A stretch of 64,000 bases of DNA from Paramecium sonneborni (Eukaryota; Ciliophora; Oligohymenophorea; Peniculida; Parameciidae): the NCBI GenBank assembly GCA_905182985.1, contig CAJJDN010000024.1:374925-438924 (forward strand), in the 5' to 3' direction. The notes under the pieces were generated by a model, which saw only the letters and a list, made by a program, of their open reading frames with translations, did not search any database and was not told the origin of the DNA. Positions 12,886-24,616 of the stretch are shown piece by piece. The stretch's first letter is position 1. Every line of letters starts with the position of its first letter. The position numbers and the translations under genes are program-made.

Positions 12886-15006
12886 ATGCCTATTAAATAA
12901 GTACCATTAAATTTTAGTTAAAGTAAAATATATAGTGATTGATTAGACAAAAAATAATTTTGGGAAGATGTGTTAAAAGATCAAAAAATAACTAATTTGC
13001 CTTAATTTAATGAATAAGACAATGAATAATAATCAATTTCTACACCAAGAAATGAACACATTATTTAATAATACTGGTTTCTCTAAAAGTTCTTTCTCTA
13101 ATATACTCTTTTAAATTATACGCATCTATTTCACTTTATGACTTTTTTAAAAAAAGAATGGCAATTATTTACATGTAGAAATTAGTAATTCCATTGGAAT
13201 ATATTCTTATTACCACTAATATTTTATTAATTATCAGCATATGTTTCATTCAAAATAGAAAACATGGGGTTACTAATAATTGGATTAGTGATCTTTAGCA
13301 GTTTAAATTTAATGATTAGCATATTATATAGACCAAAATAAAATCTTGATCAACATATGCATGAAACATGTTTAAGGCTTGAAAAATTAAGAGAACTTTT
13401 TAAAATAAATAAAACAAATAATTAGGAAGTAAGTGATGAAATTGAAAAATAAAGTGATTATTAGTAATAAGAATTTATTGGTAACATAATAAAAACTACT
13501 CAAAATTATTATCCAAATTTAATATCCTATAGTAATTTACTTTAACATAATATTTAGCCAAAATGGTGCTTGACAATATTTGGGTTAAGCTTTTTATTAT
13601 CATTTTAAATATATGACATATATTGGGAATTTACATTTAGTTGGCTGTATGGTCTACTATTGGAATAATTTTTTAGAGTATCATTTTGTATTATTTATTC
13701 AAAAAGATTAAGTTCTAAATGGATTTTGCAAGGGCCTGATTAAGTTTATTTAGAAATGTAAATATTAGCTGAATTTTATAAGCCTTTAATGCTGATATCT
13801 AAAAGTCCATAGAAATATATAATGAATGATACACATGTCAACATTAGTGGAATGAGTAAGGATTAATCAAATTTAAATATTCTAAATCATAACTCGACAC
13901 ATGATTTAATTCAAAATAAAAATCAAATTTTAAGAATTACGTCTGCAAATTTAGGAACAATTGAAGACACAAAATTAGATATAACAGAAAATGTTAAAGA
14001 ATTACCTATTTTAGATTCTGATTAAGCATTGGATACAGAATAAAATAACAATAAGCAAAATTTAAATTAATAAACAGAAATGGATACATAACCAGAAGAG
14101 TTATAATTTAAAAAAAAGAAGGCTTAAAGAGTAAAATTAGATGCTTTGTATCATTCTAAAGTAACAAATAGATCTCCAAAACCAAATTTACCTAAACCTT
14201 AATTTTATTCAAGCTAAAAGAATAAATAAAGTTAAGGAGTAGAAAATTAATAATAAGAATAGGAGGAGATGTTTTTGTAGCATTAAGATTTTGATGAAGC
14301 TCAAAAAGAAAATGTAAATTGTGATTTAATTGAGTTCTAAGAAAATGAAAGCAATTCTATTCCTCAATTTAATCCTATTGATTTTTAAAAAAATATTAGT
14401 CCAATAGGATCAGAGCTTTTTTAAAGAAATGAAATTCCTCATTAATGGGAAGAGCCTGATGAAGAAGAGGCATGTAATTTTAAATCATCTTTTAATAATG
14501 AATTTTAAGAAGCAGGATTTGATGGAGGAATTAAACATAAAATTCTACCATTATAAACTAATAGTAATATTAACAATAGATCTCCTGCTAATTAATCATT
14601 AGCAAGTGGTCCTGGAAGTAAATTTGGAACTGCTGGAAGAAGAAAAAATAGTTAGAAAACATCTAAAGAAGAAGAAGAAAAGTCATACAAGGAATCTAAA
14701 AGAATAAAAGTTAATACTAGAAGTAGAAAATAATCTCCAGATAGAAAAAATAAAAAAAATGAAAAACCAAGAGGACAATCTATGAAAGTAAGAACCAATA
14801 GAAATGATGATATTCCAACTTTAAACTTTGATAGCGCTAGATTTAAGTCTCCTTATTTAGATTTCTTCCCTGGTGTGAAAGATTCTTCATAACAATAAAA
14901 AACTTAAAGAAAATAAAATATCAGTGGCAATAAGCAGAAAATTTAATAAATCATTCAATCTTATGAAAATATTTAAACATCTAATGAACATAGAAATGTT
15001 GAGTGA
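12886..15006 (+). CDS. Four-helix membrane protein with long disordered tail
   Basis: From ATG 12886 to TGA 15004-15006, about 700 residues after removing a 24-nt intron (about 12924-12947) that carries the only in-frame TGA. Two helix pairs are visible: one around WNIFLLPLIFYQLSAYVSF and MGLLIIGLVIFSSLNLMISIL, another around WCLTIFGLSFLLSFQIYDIYW and LYGLLLEQFFRVSFCIIY. The remaining ~450 residues are Gln/Asn/Glu-rich, then Lys/Ser/Arg-rich, probably cytosolic and disordered. I do not recognise the family; the two paired hairpins resemble bestrophin-like layouts only loosely. An upstream in-frame ATG at 12808 is an alternative start. Confidence 0.65.
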
Positions 15007-15052
15007 AATATTCAATATTAAATTTTATTATCAAATTTTATTACTATTTAAT

Positions 15053-16027
15053 ATGGAATTTAAGAAAGAAAAGCCTAAAGCTACTTCACAAAGATTTAAA
15101 AAGATAACTTAAAAACTTGGAATCCAGTCACTAAATAAAGAAGAAAGATTTGAAGAAGGAATGAAAGATTTCCATAATTTAGATACTTTTTTCACAGTCA
15201 CAGATTTATTGAAGGACATGAACAAAGATTAACCAACTCCAGAAAGATAAGCATTATTTGAAAGTTAATAAACTTTAATTAAAACAAAATTAAAACTTAA
15301 AAAATGGAAGTCAGAATACCCTGATTATTTAAAGTTTGAAGAGAAACCACCTCAAACTTAATTTAGAAATAAAGTACCTCTTTTGCAGAAAGCTAAAACT
15401 CATTTGAATTTAGAAAAATATGTACCATAATTAAGTAAAGAGGTTGAAAATTTATCCTCTTTATTAAAAGATAAATTTTAAAATGTTGATTTGAAGGAAT
15501 ATCCATAACTTTAATTATTTTAAGAAATTAGCCAGTTCGAGGATTAAAGGATAAAAACAGAATTTAATGAAAATTTGAGGGATAGTTATTGTAAAGAAAG
15601 AATGTCTTTAAAATTAGAATAGTTTGAATAAAAACCAACTGTCTCTTATGATACATACTATAGAAACTATCATAATTAGGCTGAATAATTAAGAAATAGA
15701 CTTCGTTAATAATAAATGAATTTTTTTAATTAAAAATGGGGTAATTCAGTTGTAAAAATGAAAATGAAAGAAGCTTAGGATAAAAGAGGATTCTTAGAAA
15801 AAGCAAAATAAACTAGAAGACCAGCTGTAACTAAAAAAGTAGTTTTACCTTATTTAGCCCCTGTTATCAAAAATATTATAACTGATATTTGTATTGAAGA
15901 AGCTGAAATGATGGAACAAAAAAGAGATTTTAAAAAAGATATTAAAGAATTAGCAAAGATAGGTTCAGATTTTTATGATCCTAAACCTGAGCCATAAATT
16001 ATGGGATTAAGAATTATTAATTCTTGA
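15053..16027 (+). CDS. Hypothetical Lys/Gln-rich protein, 324 aa
   Basis: Intronless ORF, ATG 15053 to TGA 16025-16027, starting only 46 bp after the previous stop on the same strand. The sequence is rich in Lys, Glu, Gln and Phe with predicted helices but no membrane segment. A short conserved-looking C-terminal piece reads PYLAPVIKNIITDICIEEAE. I do not recognise a domain. Abundant in-frame TAA/TAG supports real coding with the ciliate code. Confidence 0.7.
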
Positions 16028-16136
16028 AATCTATATTCTACTTATAAATCTATCAATTAAAAAGAGAAAAAATATAAAAATAGATTAAAGAAAAAAAGAT
16101 TCTAAATTTATTATTTGGTTTTTAATTTCCTAAATT

Positions 16137-16718
16137 TCATTTTTTTAACCAAGAAATTCTATCAATTATTTTATTGATTATAAAATAAGACTGTTTTTTT
16201 TATATCCAATAGCCTGTTACAGCTCCTATTAATTCCGAATCTGCATTTTAAGTTAATTTCAACTACCATCTCGAATAATAAAAATGAGAAGATTTGTTCT
16301 CACCATAATTAAAAACAATGAGGCTTATATCTGTATAAGAATTTTTGAGACTTGTTTAAAAATGAAACAAATAGTAAATTCTTTTAGAAATAGTAATAAT
16401 TCATTTTGGCAGTATATTTTTCTGGGATAGAAATTCTTAGTATTAATTTCATGTATAATTTAGTAAATATAGTTCCAAAAATCTCACCAAGAATTGAAAT
16501 CAATGTTAATAAGAATGTAACTGCAAATTTTATTAAGTTATCTATTATCTATATATTCTATTGTCAATCTAATCCTCTTAACCACCTCTTGGATCTAAAC
16601 CAAATTTTAGATTATAAGATTAAGCCTAATTTGGATATGAGATATTAAGAATTTAGACATCAGTTTTCTGCATTTCTGCGATGATTTCTAATTAAATTTT
16701 TCAACTATGCAATCCCAT
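16137..16718 (-). CDS. Hypothetical small protein, uncertain exon structure
   Basis: Minus strand, tentative ATG 16718 to TGA 16137. The parts with clear coding character are an N-terminal MGLHK...YPNQAQSYNLKFGLDPRG, a middle around INTKNFYPRKIYCQNELL and a C terminus with YYSRWQLKLTQNADSELIG. They join only if four introns are accepted (about 18, 25, 39 and 38 nt). The 39-nt one would end in GAG; without it an in-frame TGA remains after FNSW. No domain recognised. Either introns are unusual here or the locus is decaying. Confidence 0.4.
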
Positions 16719-17008
16719 AATCTTAGAGAATCTGGAAAGCTATGTAAAAATCATTAATATGTTTGACTTTTTATTATCTGTGTATTCATATGATCTACTT
16801 GAATCAAATTTATTTTTAACATTGAAAGCGAAAATTCATTTTGATATTAAAAACCATAAATTTCACAAATTCTCTATTGAAAATAATTTAAAAAAACATA
16901 AAATTATAAAAATAATAGAATTAAATTTTATGGATAAAATGTGTTCTATTTTATTAATATTTATAAATATTGTGTGAAAAATGATTAATAAATGATTATA
17001 AAAATTAA

Positions 17009-17793
17009 TCAAACTGATAAAAAATTTTCAATAGACTTTAGAAATTCCATATATTATCTTTGTTCTTTGTCTATAGAGTAAGCCTCAATTAATGCATTTA
17101 ATGATTCATTAATACCATAGCTTTCAAGGTAAGTATAGATGGATTGTTGTAATTGCTAGAAATAAAAATTATTTTAACTTCATCTAATTTATTAATTTCT
17201 GGTCCTGGATAATCTGCCAAAAATTTACGATATTTGGATCTTGTTTTGTACTCTCGAATATCATAGACTGGTTGTACATAATTTATGATAGTAGACTGGT
17301 CACCTGTAGTTCATTCCTTTCATGTAATACTTGTATTGCATTCAAATGCTATAGCTTCTCCTTTTTCAGTTTCGATTAGAACTGTATAATCGACAGAAAG
17401 TGTTCCTAACTCAAGTTCTTCTTTTCTTTCCTCAACCTACTTTTTTATTTTGTCTTGGTATTTTGGATTTTATGTAATGGATTCGTCTTCTTGTGGATTT
17501 TTTCTAATTACAAGTGATTTTCAAATTCGTTACATTTTAGCCTAAAGAGGAGGAGGTGTTCCTCTAAATTCAATAGATATTTTTGCAGTTGGGAACTCTT
17601 TGTTAAGAGTAACTTTATTAGTTAATGGGTTATCTATCAATTAAAATCCTAAAGATTAAATTTATTTCCTTAGAGTAGGTTCTTGTTCATATTGCTGATA
17701 TTCATTTTTATATTCTTTATTAACAATTTTTAGAAGTACTCCCCTTGCCATTGAAATATTTGTAAATCTATAGAAGGACATGAATCTCAACAT
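17009..17793 (-). CDS. Mitochondrial p32/MAM33-family protein
   Basis: Start ATG 17793, stop TGA 17009. The N terminus MLRFMSFYRFTNISMARG is basic and amphipathic with no acid, typical of a mitochondrial presequence; two later in-frame ATGs at 17781 and 17751 would remove part of it. The body shows the MAM33/p32 fold: alternating strands such as SVDYTVLIETEKG and IAFECNT, then a C-terminal helix YTYLESYGINESLNALIE ending in MEFLKSIENFLS, which matches the family's conserved C-terminal helix. Introns of 30, 27 and 23 nt restore the frame. p32 proteins form acidic trimers in the mitochondrial matrix that support ribosome biogenesis and respiration. The start codon is 35 bp from the divergent gene at 17829. 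Confidence 0.85.
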
Positions 17794-17828
17794 TATTATA
17801 ATATTATCGTATTTTAATTAATAATAAT

Positions 17829-19201
17829 ATGATTGATAGAAAGAGTTAGAGTCCTATAGCTACAAACTATAATATGGGAACAGTAAATACCATCTTTGAT
17901 ACAGGTAAAGAATAAGAGCCGACAAAAAGATTAACAAGATCAATAAAAAATACTAGTACAGATCCACAGTAAAAAGATTATATGCAATTCTAAAATTAAC
18001 CTCTTTTAGGAGTTTAGGGTTCTTAAGAAATGAATTGTAAACAATAAATAAATTTGGCAAGCTTAAAATCCACATCAATTTACTTAAGAAAATTTTGAGT
18101 ATCGGAAACCATAAACGGATAGTTTGAATTTCAGGACTGTTTAAACTTATAAACCTGAAGAAGTAAGTGCATTACCAACTTCTTAATTTAATTACTAAAG
18201 TTTTGAGTACAAAAAACCCGATGCTGGACGTACAGGATCCTACATTTAGTCAGGTACTTGAACTATTTATCATCATAGCATACAATACAACATGTATTAT
18301 ATATTTATATGACTCAAGTTTAAGAACCAATAGGTAGTTCTCTCAATTTTCAAAATAAAACTTTGTATGAACCACTAAAATAAGACAACACTTTTACGAA
18401 ATATGAGTTTAATACATTTGATAAATATAAGACCACTTATGAATAGCCTAAAACATATGAAAAGTTTGACCACTACAAATTTGAACCAATTAAATAGGAA
18501 TATAATTTATATGATAAGCCAAATGATTATCAACTATCATATAAATCTATTCCTTAAATTCAACCAAATTCATCAGTTGTGTAATTGCATTTGATTAACA
18601 TAGTTAAACTTAATATACTCCTTACTATCCTGATAGAATTACTTTGGATACTTAATAGAATAAAACTACTTTAAATCCACCTCCACTTGCTTTTGAATCT
18701 CTAAGCATAGGGCCAAAAGCCACTGATGATTTAATCAGAACTTCTGAAATTTAAGTTAAGACCTAAAATCCTATAGAACCACTAATGAATAAAGTCTAAA
18801 AACCTCCTTCTGTACATGCTGAATCAGTTAAGAAAGAATAAATATATAGACCAACAACTCCAATTTATACATAATAATAATATCAACTGTCTAATTAAAT
18901 TTAACCTGAATCACAATTCAAATAGGAACCAATAGATATTTTTAACAAACCAAGTTATCGATGTACAATAAATGATTTAAGTTAGCTGGATTACCTTAAA
19001 AACATGAGGAGATTGTAATAATTGAAAATGAAGCGAATGAACATGAATTTTAAGCAAGCTGCCAAATATTCTGATATATATGAATAAATAATATATAATA
19101 TGTAAAAAAATAAAACTAAAGAGAATTTCGAATATTAATAGATTTAACAGTTGCATGACCTAAGACTGGAAAATTATGAATAGATATTAAAAAAATAATG
19201 A
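17829..19201 (+). CDS. Tyr/Lys/Pro-repeat hypothetical protein
   Basis: Start ATG 17829, stop TGA 19199-19201. Three to four short introns (25, 25, 25, 23 nt) are required; two of them appear to end in CAAG. The N-terminal half carries loose repeats of an aromatic-Tyr-Lys-Pro motif (FEYRKP, FEYKKP, KYKTTYEQPKTYEK, YDKP). The C-terminal third is helical and charged (YLKNMRRLQQLKMKRMNM). No known domain. The repeat style resembles microtubule-inner or cytoskeletal proteins, but this is only an impression. The frame after the stop stays open for another ~60 codons by chance. Confidence 0.6.
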
Positions 19202-19698
19202 AAGATCACAACTTTTTGGCTAAGATAAGTATAATAACAACTCTGTATGAAAAAAACTTTAATGAATCCACAATTAATATTGAGAGAATACATTAAATAT
19301 TAAGATGAATATAAGATTTGTATATAAAGAAATGATATAGTTTTTATATATTGAATTGAGAACAGGCAAATTGTTTTTAGATAGCGCTTCTTTTTCCAAA
19401 ATTAATACAATAGCAGAGATTGTAAATGATTTATGGGATTATTTATTAATAAATGTCTCCTTCGGATTATAAAAGTTCATATTTTTAGCCTTGCAATGAA
19501 TACAATGATAGATGATAATTCAATTACTGGAATACAAATTATAAAGTTAAAGTAGATTTGAGCCTTATAATATTTTCAATTTGTAAAACCTTGATTTTCT
19601 GAGATATAAAAAAAAAACTATGGAATAGCCAAATAATACTTCTATTTTAGTCTATCAACAATTAGTCTCAAACATTTCAATTTTATATTTATTATTAT
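19202..19698. other. Low-information stretch between two plus-strand genes
   Basis: About 500 bases. Short open pieces occur (an ATG at 19491 gives MSPSDYKSSYFQPC before TGA). An ATG at 19620 (MEQPNNTSILVYQQL) would join the next gene in frame if a 55-nt intron were used. Nothing else seen. Confidence 0.4.
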
Positions 19699-20286
19699 AT
19701 GCAATAATGTTTTTTATAGGATGAATTTGATGCTGAAGATGTAAGTCCTTGGCAAGAAAAGAATTTATCTCCTCAAAATATTCTTTATAAAACAAGTCAA
19801 TAATATCGAAGTTCAACAATTAATTCCGGTAAGGATGAAAAGCAGAAACTAATTAATACAAAAACCAGTTATTCTAAATTAACTAAACATACTGCAGCAA
19901 CTACAACTACAGAATTTCCTATAAGATGCTTAAGGAACAGAGTTAAGAGTATAGATTAGACAAAAAAATAGTTTTTGAAAGCAACCCCTGTTAAACAATA
20001 TTGCGATTTTAAACTGTCGAAAGAGTTTTTGATGTATAGAAATACTGCTGATTTTCCCAAGTAAACTTTGCCAAAGAATTTTTTATCCTTTTAAAGACTA
20101 AAAAAGTCCTATAGTAGAAAATAAACTATTCATTCTTAAGAACTCAATCCATAATTTCTATAACTTCAAATGTAGATGAAAAAGATAGAAGAATAAGTGC
20201 AACCATAAAAGAAATCATGCTGGGAAATTGGTGCTCGTAGAATTTCTAATCCAAAATTTTAAACATTTTTAAGTACTTAAGTTTGA
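19699..20286 (+). CDS. Hypothetical basic protein, ~195 aa
   Basis: Open frame from ATG 19699 to TGA 20284-20286. Acidic start (DEFDAEDVSPWQEKN) then Lys/Thr/Ser/Gln-rich, no membrane segment and no recognised domain. Alternatively the start is ATG 19620 with a 55-nt intron ending at 19729 (TAG), which would replace the first six residues; that intron would be long for this genome. The next gene starts 41 bp after its stop. Confidence 0.55.
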
Positions 20287-20327
20287 TATATAAATCTGAA
20301 TTTTGGACTTATATTTTTATAAATATA

Positions 20328-21290
20328 ATGCTCTCAATTAAACTTTCTGAACCTACTCGACATTCTATATCTAGATCTTTAATTATACATCACCAATAAA
20401 AAAATAATGGAAGTCTGTCTATTCCAACAAGGGATAACCAAAGAAAAGGATCAGAATTAAGGATTAGATAAGATTACAGTCCAAAAGATAAAATCTAATA
20501 ACAATTTAATAAGTTGAAAGTCAAGTTAAATGATGCTTTATCAAGAACAACTTCTCCATAACCTTCGATTAGAAGCAATTAAGCACAATCAACCAAAGAA
20601 ATAGTAATATCAGCGTTAAAATAATAGAGAAAAGAATCTCATTTCAAATTAGAAGTCTCTTTTTCTAATGATAGTTCAATAGAGTCTTCATTTGATGAAG
20701 AAATGAATGAAGAATTCAAATAAGCAAAAGAAACTCTTGCTAAATTAACAAATATTAATAATAATTAAGCATCTTCATTCAAACGTTCTCAATCTCCTCT
20801 AAACAATCGGCTTAGTTTACCATTAATTACAAATCCAAGAAAGCTAAGTGCTACTGATAATGAGGATGATAAAATTAATCTATAATTTTTGAAATCTTTA
20901 GAATAAAATTAAGATAATAAAGATATAGATGAATTTTATGATAATGGAGAATTAAATATTAATTTTTAGAGTCGAGATTTATTGTAATTTATCAGATATG
21001 AATAAGAAGTTTTGGAATTAGTTCACAGAACTGCTAAATATTCAGATACAAATTAAATGAAATAAGAAATGATTGACTAATTGAATAAATTTGATTGTCT
21101 TAAGGAAAGTGAGAAAAAGAAAAAGGAAGAATAAAAAAATGATTTATTAAAAAAATTGGCATCATAACATTAGTTATTGAGTACAGATGAGGCTGATAAA
21201 GCAAATTTTAACAATAAGATTGATTAATTGGCATTTTAATTTATTGATAAAGGCATAAAAAAACTAGAACAATAAAGTTCTGATGACTGA
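20328..21290 (+). CDS. Coiled-coil hypothetical protein, 320 aa
   Basis: Intronless ORF, ATG 20328 to TGA 21288-21290. The first half is Ser/Arg/Gln-rich and probably disordered with several SP sites (SPQPSI, SQSPLNN). The last ~110 residues are a Lys/Glu/Gln/Leu coiled coil that starts around QFIRYEQEVLELVHR. No catalytic motif. It sits in a ladder of same-strand genes with ~41 bp gaps. Confidence 0.65.
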
Positions 21291-21330
21291 AATTTAATAC
21301 TATATTTTTTTATAATTTATTTATATTATA

Positions 21331-23438
21331 ATGGGAGCTTGTGTTTAACAAAGTAATTAGCAATAATTTGAAATTAATACTATGGATTAGATAAGGCTGT
21401 ATGAAAATAAACATGTTTACATGAATCCTGAAGAAGAATTACAATGGAAACGTCAAAATAATGGAGAGGTAAATATAAATAATATGCAGGAAAGTCTGCT
21501 AAAAAGATAATTAGAGGCTGAAGTATTTTAGAAGCAATAACTAATAGAAAACTAAAAAATACATCAATAAATGGTAGAGATATTAAATTATAATTATTAG
21601 ATAAACTTATATGATTCATCAATTGAGCCATCTAACTTGTAGATTGACATAGAGTAGAGATCACTAAATTTTTAACCAACAAATCATATATAACAAAGAA
21701 GTGAGAGTATTTGTGAAGTTGAGAAAATACAAGATAGATCATTTACATAAGGTTAATCTAAGAAAGACAAAAATAAAAATGTAACTTAAGAGGCATAGAC
21801 AAAAAAAAAATTAATTGATTATTTATCTAAAAGTGATTAGGAAGTTCTTTTATAACCTTTGCCTTCACCTCCTAATTTATTAGAAAATATAGATTTTGGA
21901 GTCTATTAAGCATTTGACAGTGCAGAAATAACTCCTTTAGCAACTCCAAAGTAAGAGGAAGAGTCTGAATGCGAAGAATTAGAAGAAGAAGAAGAATAAG
22001 ATAAAGAATAAGATAGAGAAGAAGAAGAAGAATAAGATAGAGAAGAAAATAAAAAAGAAGATAAAGAAGAAGTAAAAGAATCGCCATAAGAAGAATAAGA
22101 AATAGTTGAAGTCGTATAAAAATAAGAACCACAACCAGAAGAAAAATCTTACCATTCAGAAAAACCTAAATCTTAAGTGATGCTAGATAACCCAATCTTT
22201 TAATAAAATCAAGAAGATACAATATCTTTAGAAGATGATAATCCAGAAGAGGTAAAGTAAATGCTCCTCCTTAAGAGAGACAAATAATACTTTAATCATC
22301 AAGAGGAGAGTAAATGATTATGTCTTTTGCTCCTAATTAACAATAACAATTTATTAAATCTTAATAGCAAGCTGCACCTGAAAATTAAGTAGAGGTTTTA
22401 AATCATAAACCAAGTTTAGAAAAGGCAGTACCATCAAATTCTGATGTTCTAAAAATAGAAAATGAGCATTTAGTTGCGTTATCTGCACAATTAGAACCTA
22501 TAAATATCAATGTAGATATGAATAATTGTGAAATGTTGGGTCCATACATAATTTTGGATACAGGGGATATTTATGTAGGTACATGGTAAATGGGTAAACG
22601 ACATGGATTTGGGAAACAAATATTTTCAAATGGAGCCTATTATGAAGGTTAATGGTTGAATGATTTTTTATAAGGATATGGAAGATATATATTTTAAAAT
22701 GGAGATTACTATGCAGGAGAATTTGTTCATGGAGAAAGAGAAGGAGTTGGAGTGTTGGTTTATTAGGATGGATCATCATATGAAGGGAAATGGTTAAAAA
22801 ATTAAAAAGTAAATATACAAATTATATATATATAGAATGGTGATGGTAGAGAATAAACTGGAGATGGTAATGTTTATGTAGGGACATTCAAAGCTGGTAA
22901 AAAAGATGGTAAAGGTAGATTAGAATATGTTGATGGAAGTATTTTTGAAGGTATGTTTAAAGAAGGGTAGATTTGTGGAAAAGGAACTTAAACTTGGCCA
23001 GATGGTAGAAGATATGAAGGAGAATGGAAAGATGGTAAAATGCATGGTTAAGGAGAATTCATTTGGGGAGAAGGAAAATCATATAAAGGAGAATATATTA
23101 ATAATGTCAGATAAGGATATGGTGAATATAGTTGGCCAGATGGAAGAACATATAAAGGAGGATGGAAGAATGGAATTATGCATGGAAAAGGTTTGATGAT
23201 TTGGCCTGATTAAAGATTATAAAAGGGTATTTGGATTAATGGGTAAAAGTAATTCAGTAAAGAAGAATTGGCATAATTATCAAAAATAAAAAAATCTAAT
23301 ACTGCTGATACTTCTATCAATAAAACTAAAGATTCTAATGCTGAAACAAAAGATATGAAACAATAAAAACCAAAGAAATCCAAATCGAAGTCTAAATCAA
23401 AAGAAAAAAAGAAGACCAAATCTAAAGAAAAATAATGA
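21331..23438 (+). CDS. MORN-repeat protein with acidic N-terminal half
   Basis: Starts MGACVQQ at 21331, a good N-myristoylation/palmitoylation signal (Gly2, Cys4). The N-terminal ~300 residues are Gln/Glu-rich with a strongly acidic run of EEEEEQDKEQ type. The C-terminal half carries about eight MORN repeats (GDIYVGTWQMGKRHGFG, YYEGQWLNDFLQGYG, RYEGEWKDGKMHGQGE and so on), then a Lys-rich tail ending at TGA 23436. A 27-nt intron at 22809-22835 lies inside the repeats. Near 22252-22317 the frame changes: a 26-nt intron at 22252-22277 ending in GAG would join both halves; otherwise these are two genes with overlapping ATGA at 22314-22317. MORN arrays bind membrane lipids and scaffold cortical structures. 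Confidence 0.7.
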
Positions 23439-23479
23439 TTAATATTTAATTTAACTAAATTTAAAGTCTTTATTTTTAA

Positions 23480-24499
23480 ATGGAAAACTAATTGCCAATA
23501 AGAAAGAAGACTTATAATAATGAATCCTAGTAAGATGATAAGAACAAACATGCAAACTAAAAGAACTAAACAGATAAGCTATTAGCAAGCTTATAAAAAA
23601 TTACCTTGCTGGATATTTTGGATGAATTTGCCAAAGAATCAGAAAATAAGAGTATTACTGAAATTTTAAAATCTATACTTAATAATGTAGAGACTAAACA
23701 TAAAGAAACTGAAATTAGATTAGGATGGGATGCTGGAAAGTAGGATAAACCAAATAATAATTATAACTAAAAATTTGAGTCAAATAATTTCTAAAATAAT
23801 AAATTCAAAAAAAGAAACACAGAAGGGGGTTGGAATGATTATCAAAAAACTGATTAAGGAAATAAAGAAAATGGAAGAGGAAGTTTTGATAGAAATGGAG
23901 GGAATGATAGAAATAAGCATTGGGATAATAAAGATGGCAGAAAAGGTAACTTTTAAAGAGGAGATAATTGGAAGAATAATTAAGATGGTAAGAGGAATGG
24001 AGGAAGTATTTCTAATGTAGATTGGAATAATAAATAAGGCAATGGTGATTGGAAGTAGAGTGGAAATAAGAATGATTGGAAGAATGGTAATATTAATAAT
24101 AATGAATGGAAAACAAATAGAAATAATAATGAATGGAAAACAGGTGGACATAATCATGATTGGAAATAGAGTTAAAATAATAATGATTGGAAGACAGGAG
24201 GACATAATAATGATTGGAAATAGAGTTAAAATAATAATGATTGGAAATAGAGTTAAAATAATAATGAGTGGAAAACAGGTGGGAATAGTAATAATGATTG
24301 GAAAACAAGTGGAAATAATAATAATGATTGGAAAACAAGTGGAAATAATAATGATTGGAAATCAAGTAGTAATAATAATGACTGGAAAATTAGTGGAGGA
24401 AATAATAATGAATGGAAATCAAGTGGTTTAAGTAATGAATGGAAAGTTGAAGCAACAACTGAATAAGTTCAACCAGTTTCTTGGGGTTCACCTAAGTGA
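23480..24499 (+). CDS. Asn/Trp-repeat protein (DWK/EWK repeats)
   Basis: Intronless ORF of 339 residues, ATG 23480 to TGA 24497-24499, 41 bp after the MORN gene. The N-terminal ~80 residues form an ordinary helical region (LQKITLLDILDEFAKES). From about residue 110 the protein becomes Asn/Gly/Lys-rich with 21 tryptophans, most in the repeated unit N-N-(D/E)-W-K followed by S/T/G/Q (for example NNNDWKTSGNNN), and ends with QPVSWGSPK. Regularly spaced Trp in a disordered Gly/Asn/Ser context resembles Argonaute-hook proteins; ciliates use such GW-type proteins (Nowa1/2 in Paramecium, CnjB and Wag1 in Tetrahymena) in scanning-RNA-guided DNA elimination. GW or WG pairs are few here, so this link is an inference. 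Confidence 0.8.
24030..24445 (+). repeat. Imperfect 24-36 bp tandem repeats coding NNDWK units
   Basis: About fourteen imperfect copies of a unit centred on AATAATAATGATTGGAAA, with the spacing between copies varying by whole codons. The repeats lie in frame within the Trp-repeat gene and explain its repetitive protein. Confidence 0.85.
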
Positions 24500-24616
24500 A
24501 ATATAATTAAAATATTAATATCCATTTTTTTTTTCAGATGTTTTTGTCAATTTTTTATTTTTGAATAAATGAGACTAATTATTTCAGTTTAAATTGATAA
24601 TGTTTATATGTCATAA

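Noticed and set aside
16406..16648. Plus-strand 80-aa ORF
   Set aside because: Antisense to the better supported minus-strand exons; no domain and low G+C.
21872..22132. Minus-strand ORF of Leu-rich repeats
   Set aside because: It is the complement of the acidic Glu/Gln run in the MORN gene; poly-Glu codons read backwards give Leu/Phe.
22507..22779. Minus-strand ORF over MORN repeats
   Set aside because: Shadow of the MORN coding strand, whose Gly/Tyr repeat pattern is unmistakable.
24093..24365. Minus-strand ORF with SNHYYF repeats
   Set aside because: Reverse complement of the NNDWK repeats; the plus-strand reading has a start, stop, Trp pattern and fits the gene ladder.
24030..24445. 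Possible CRISPR-like array
   Set aside because: Repeats are imperfect, in frame, lack unique spacers of constant length and lie inside a eukaryotic coding sequence.
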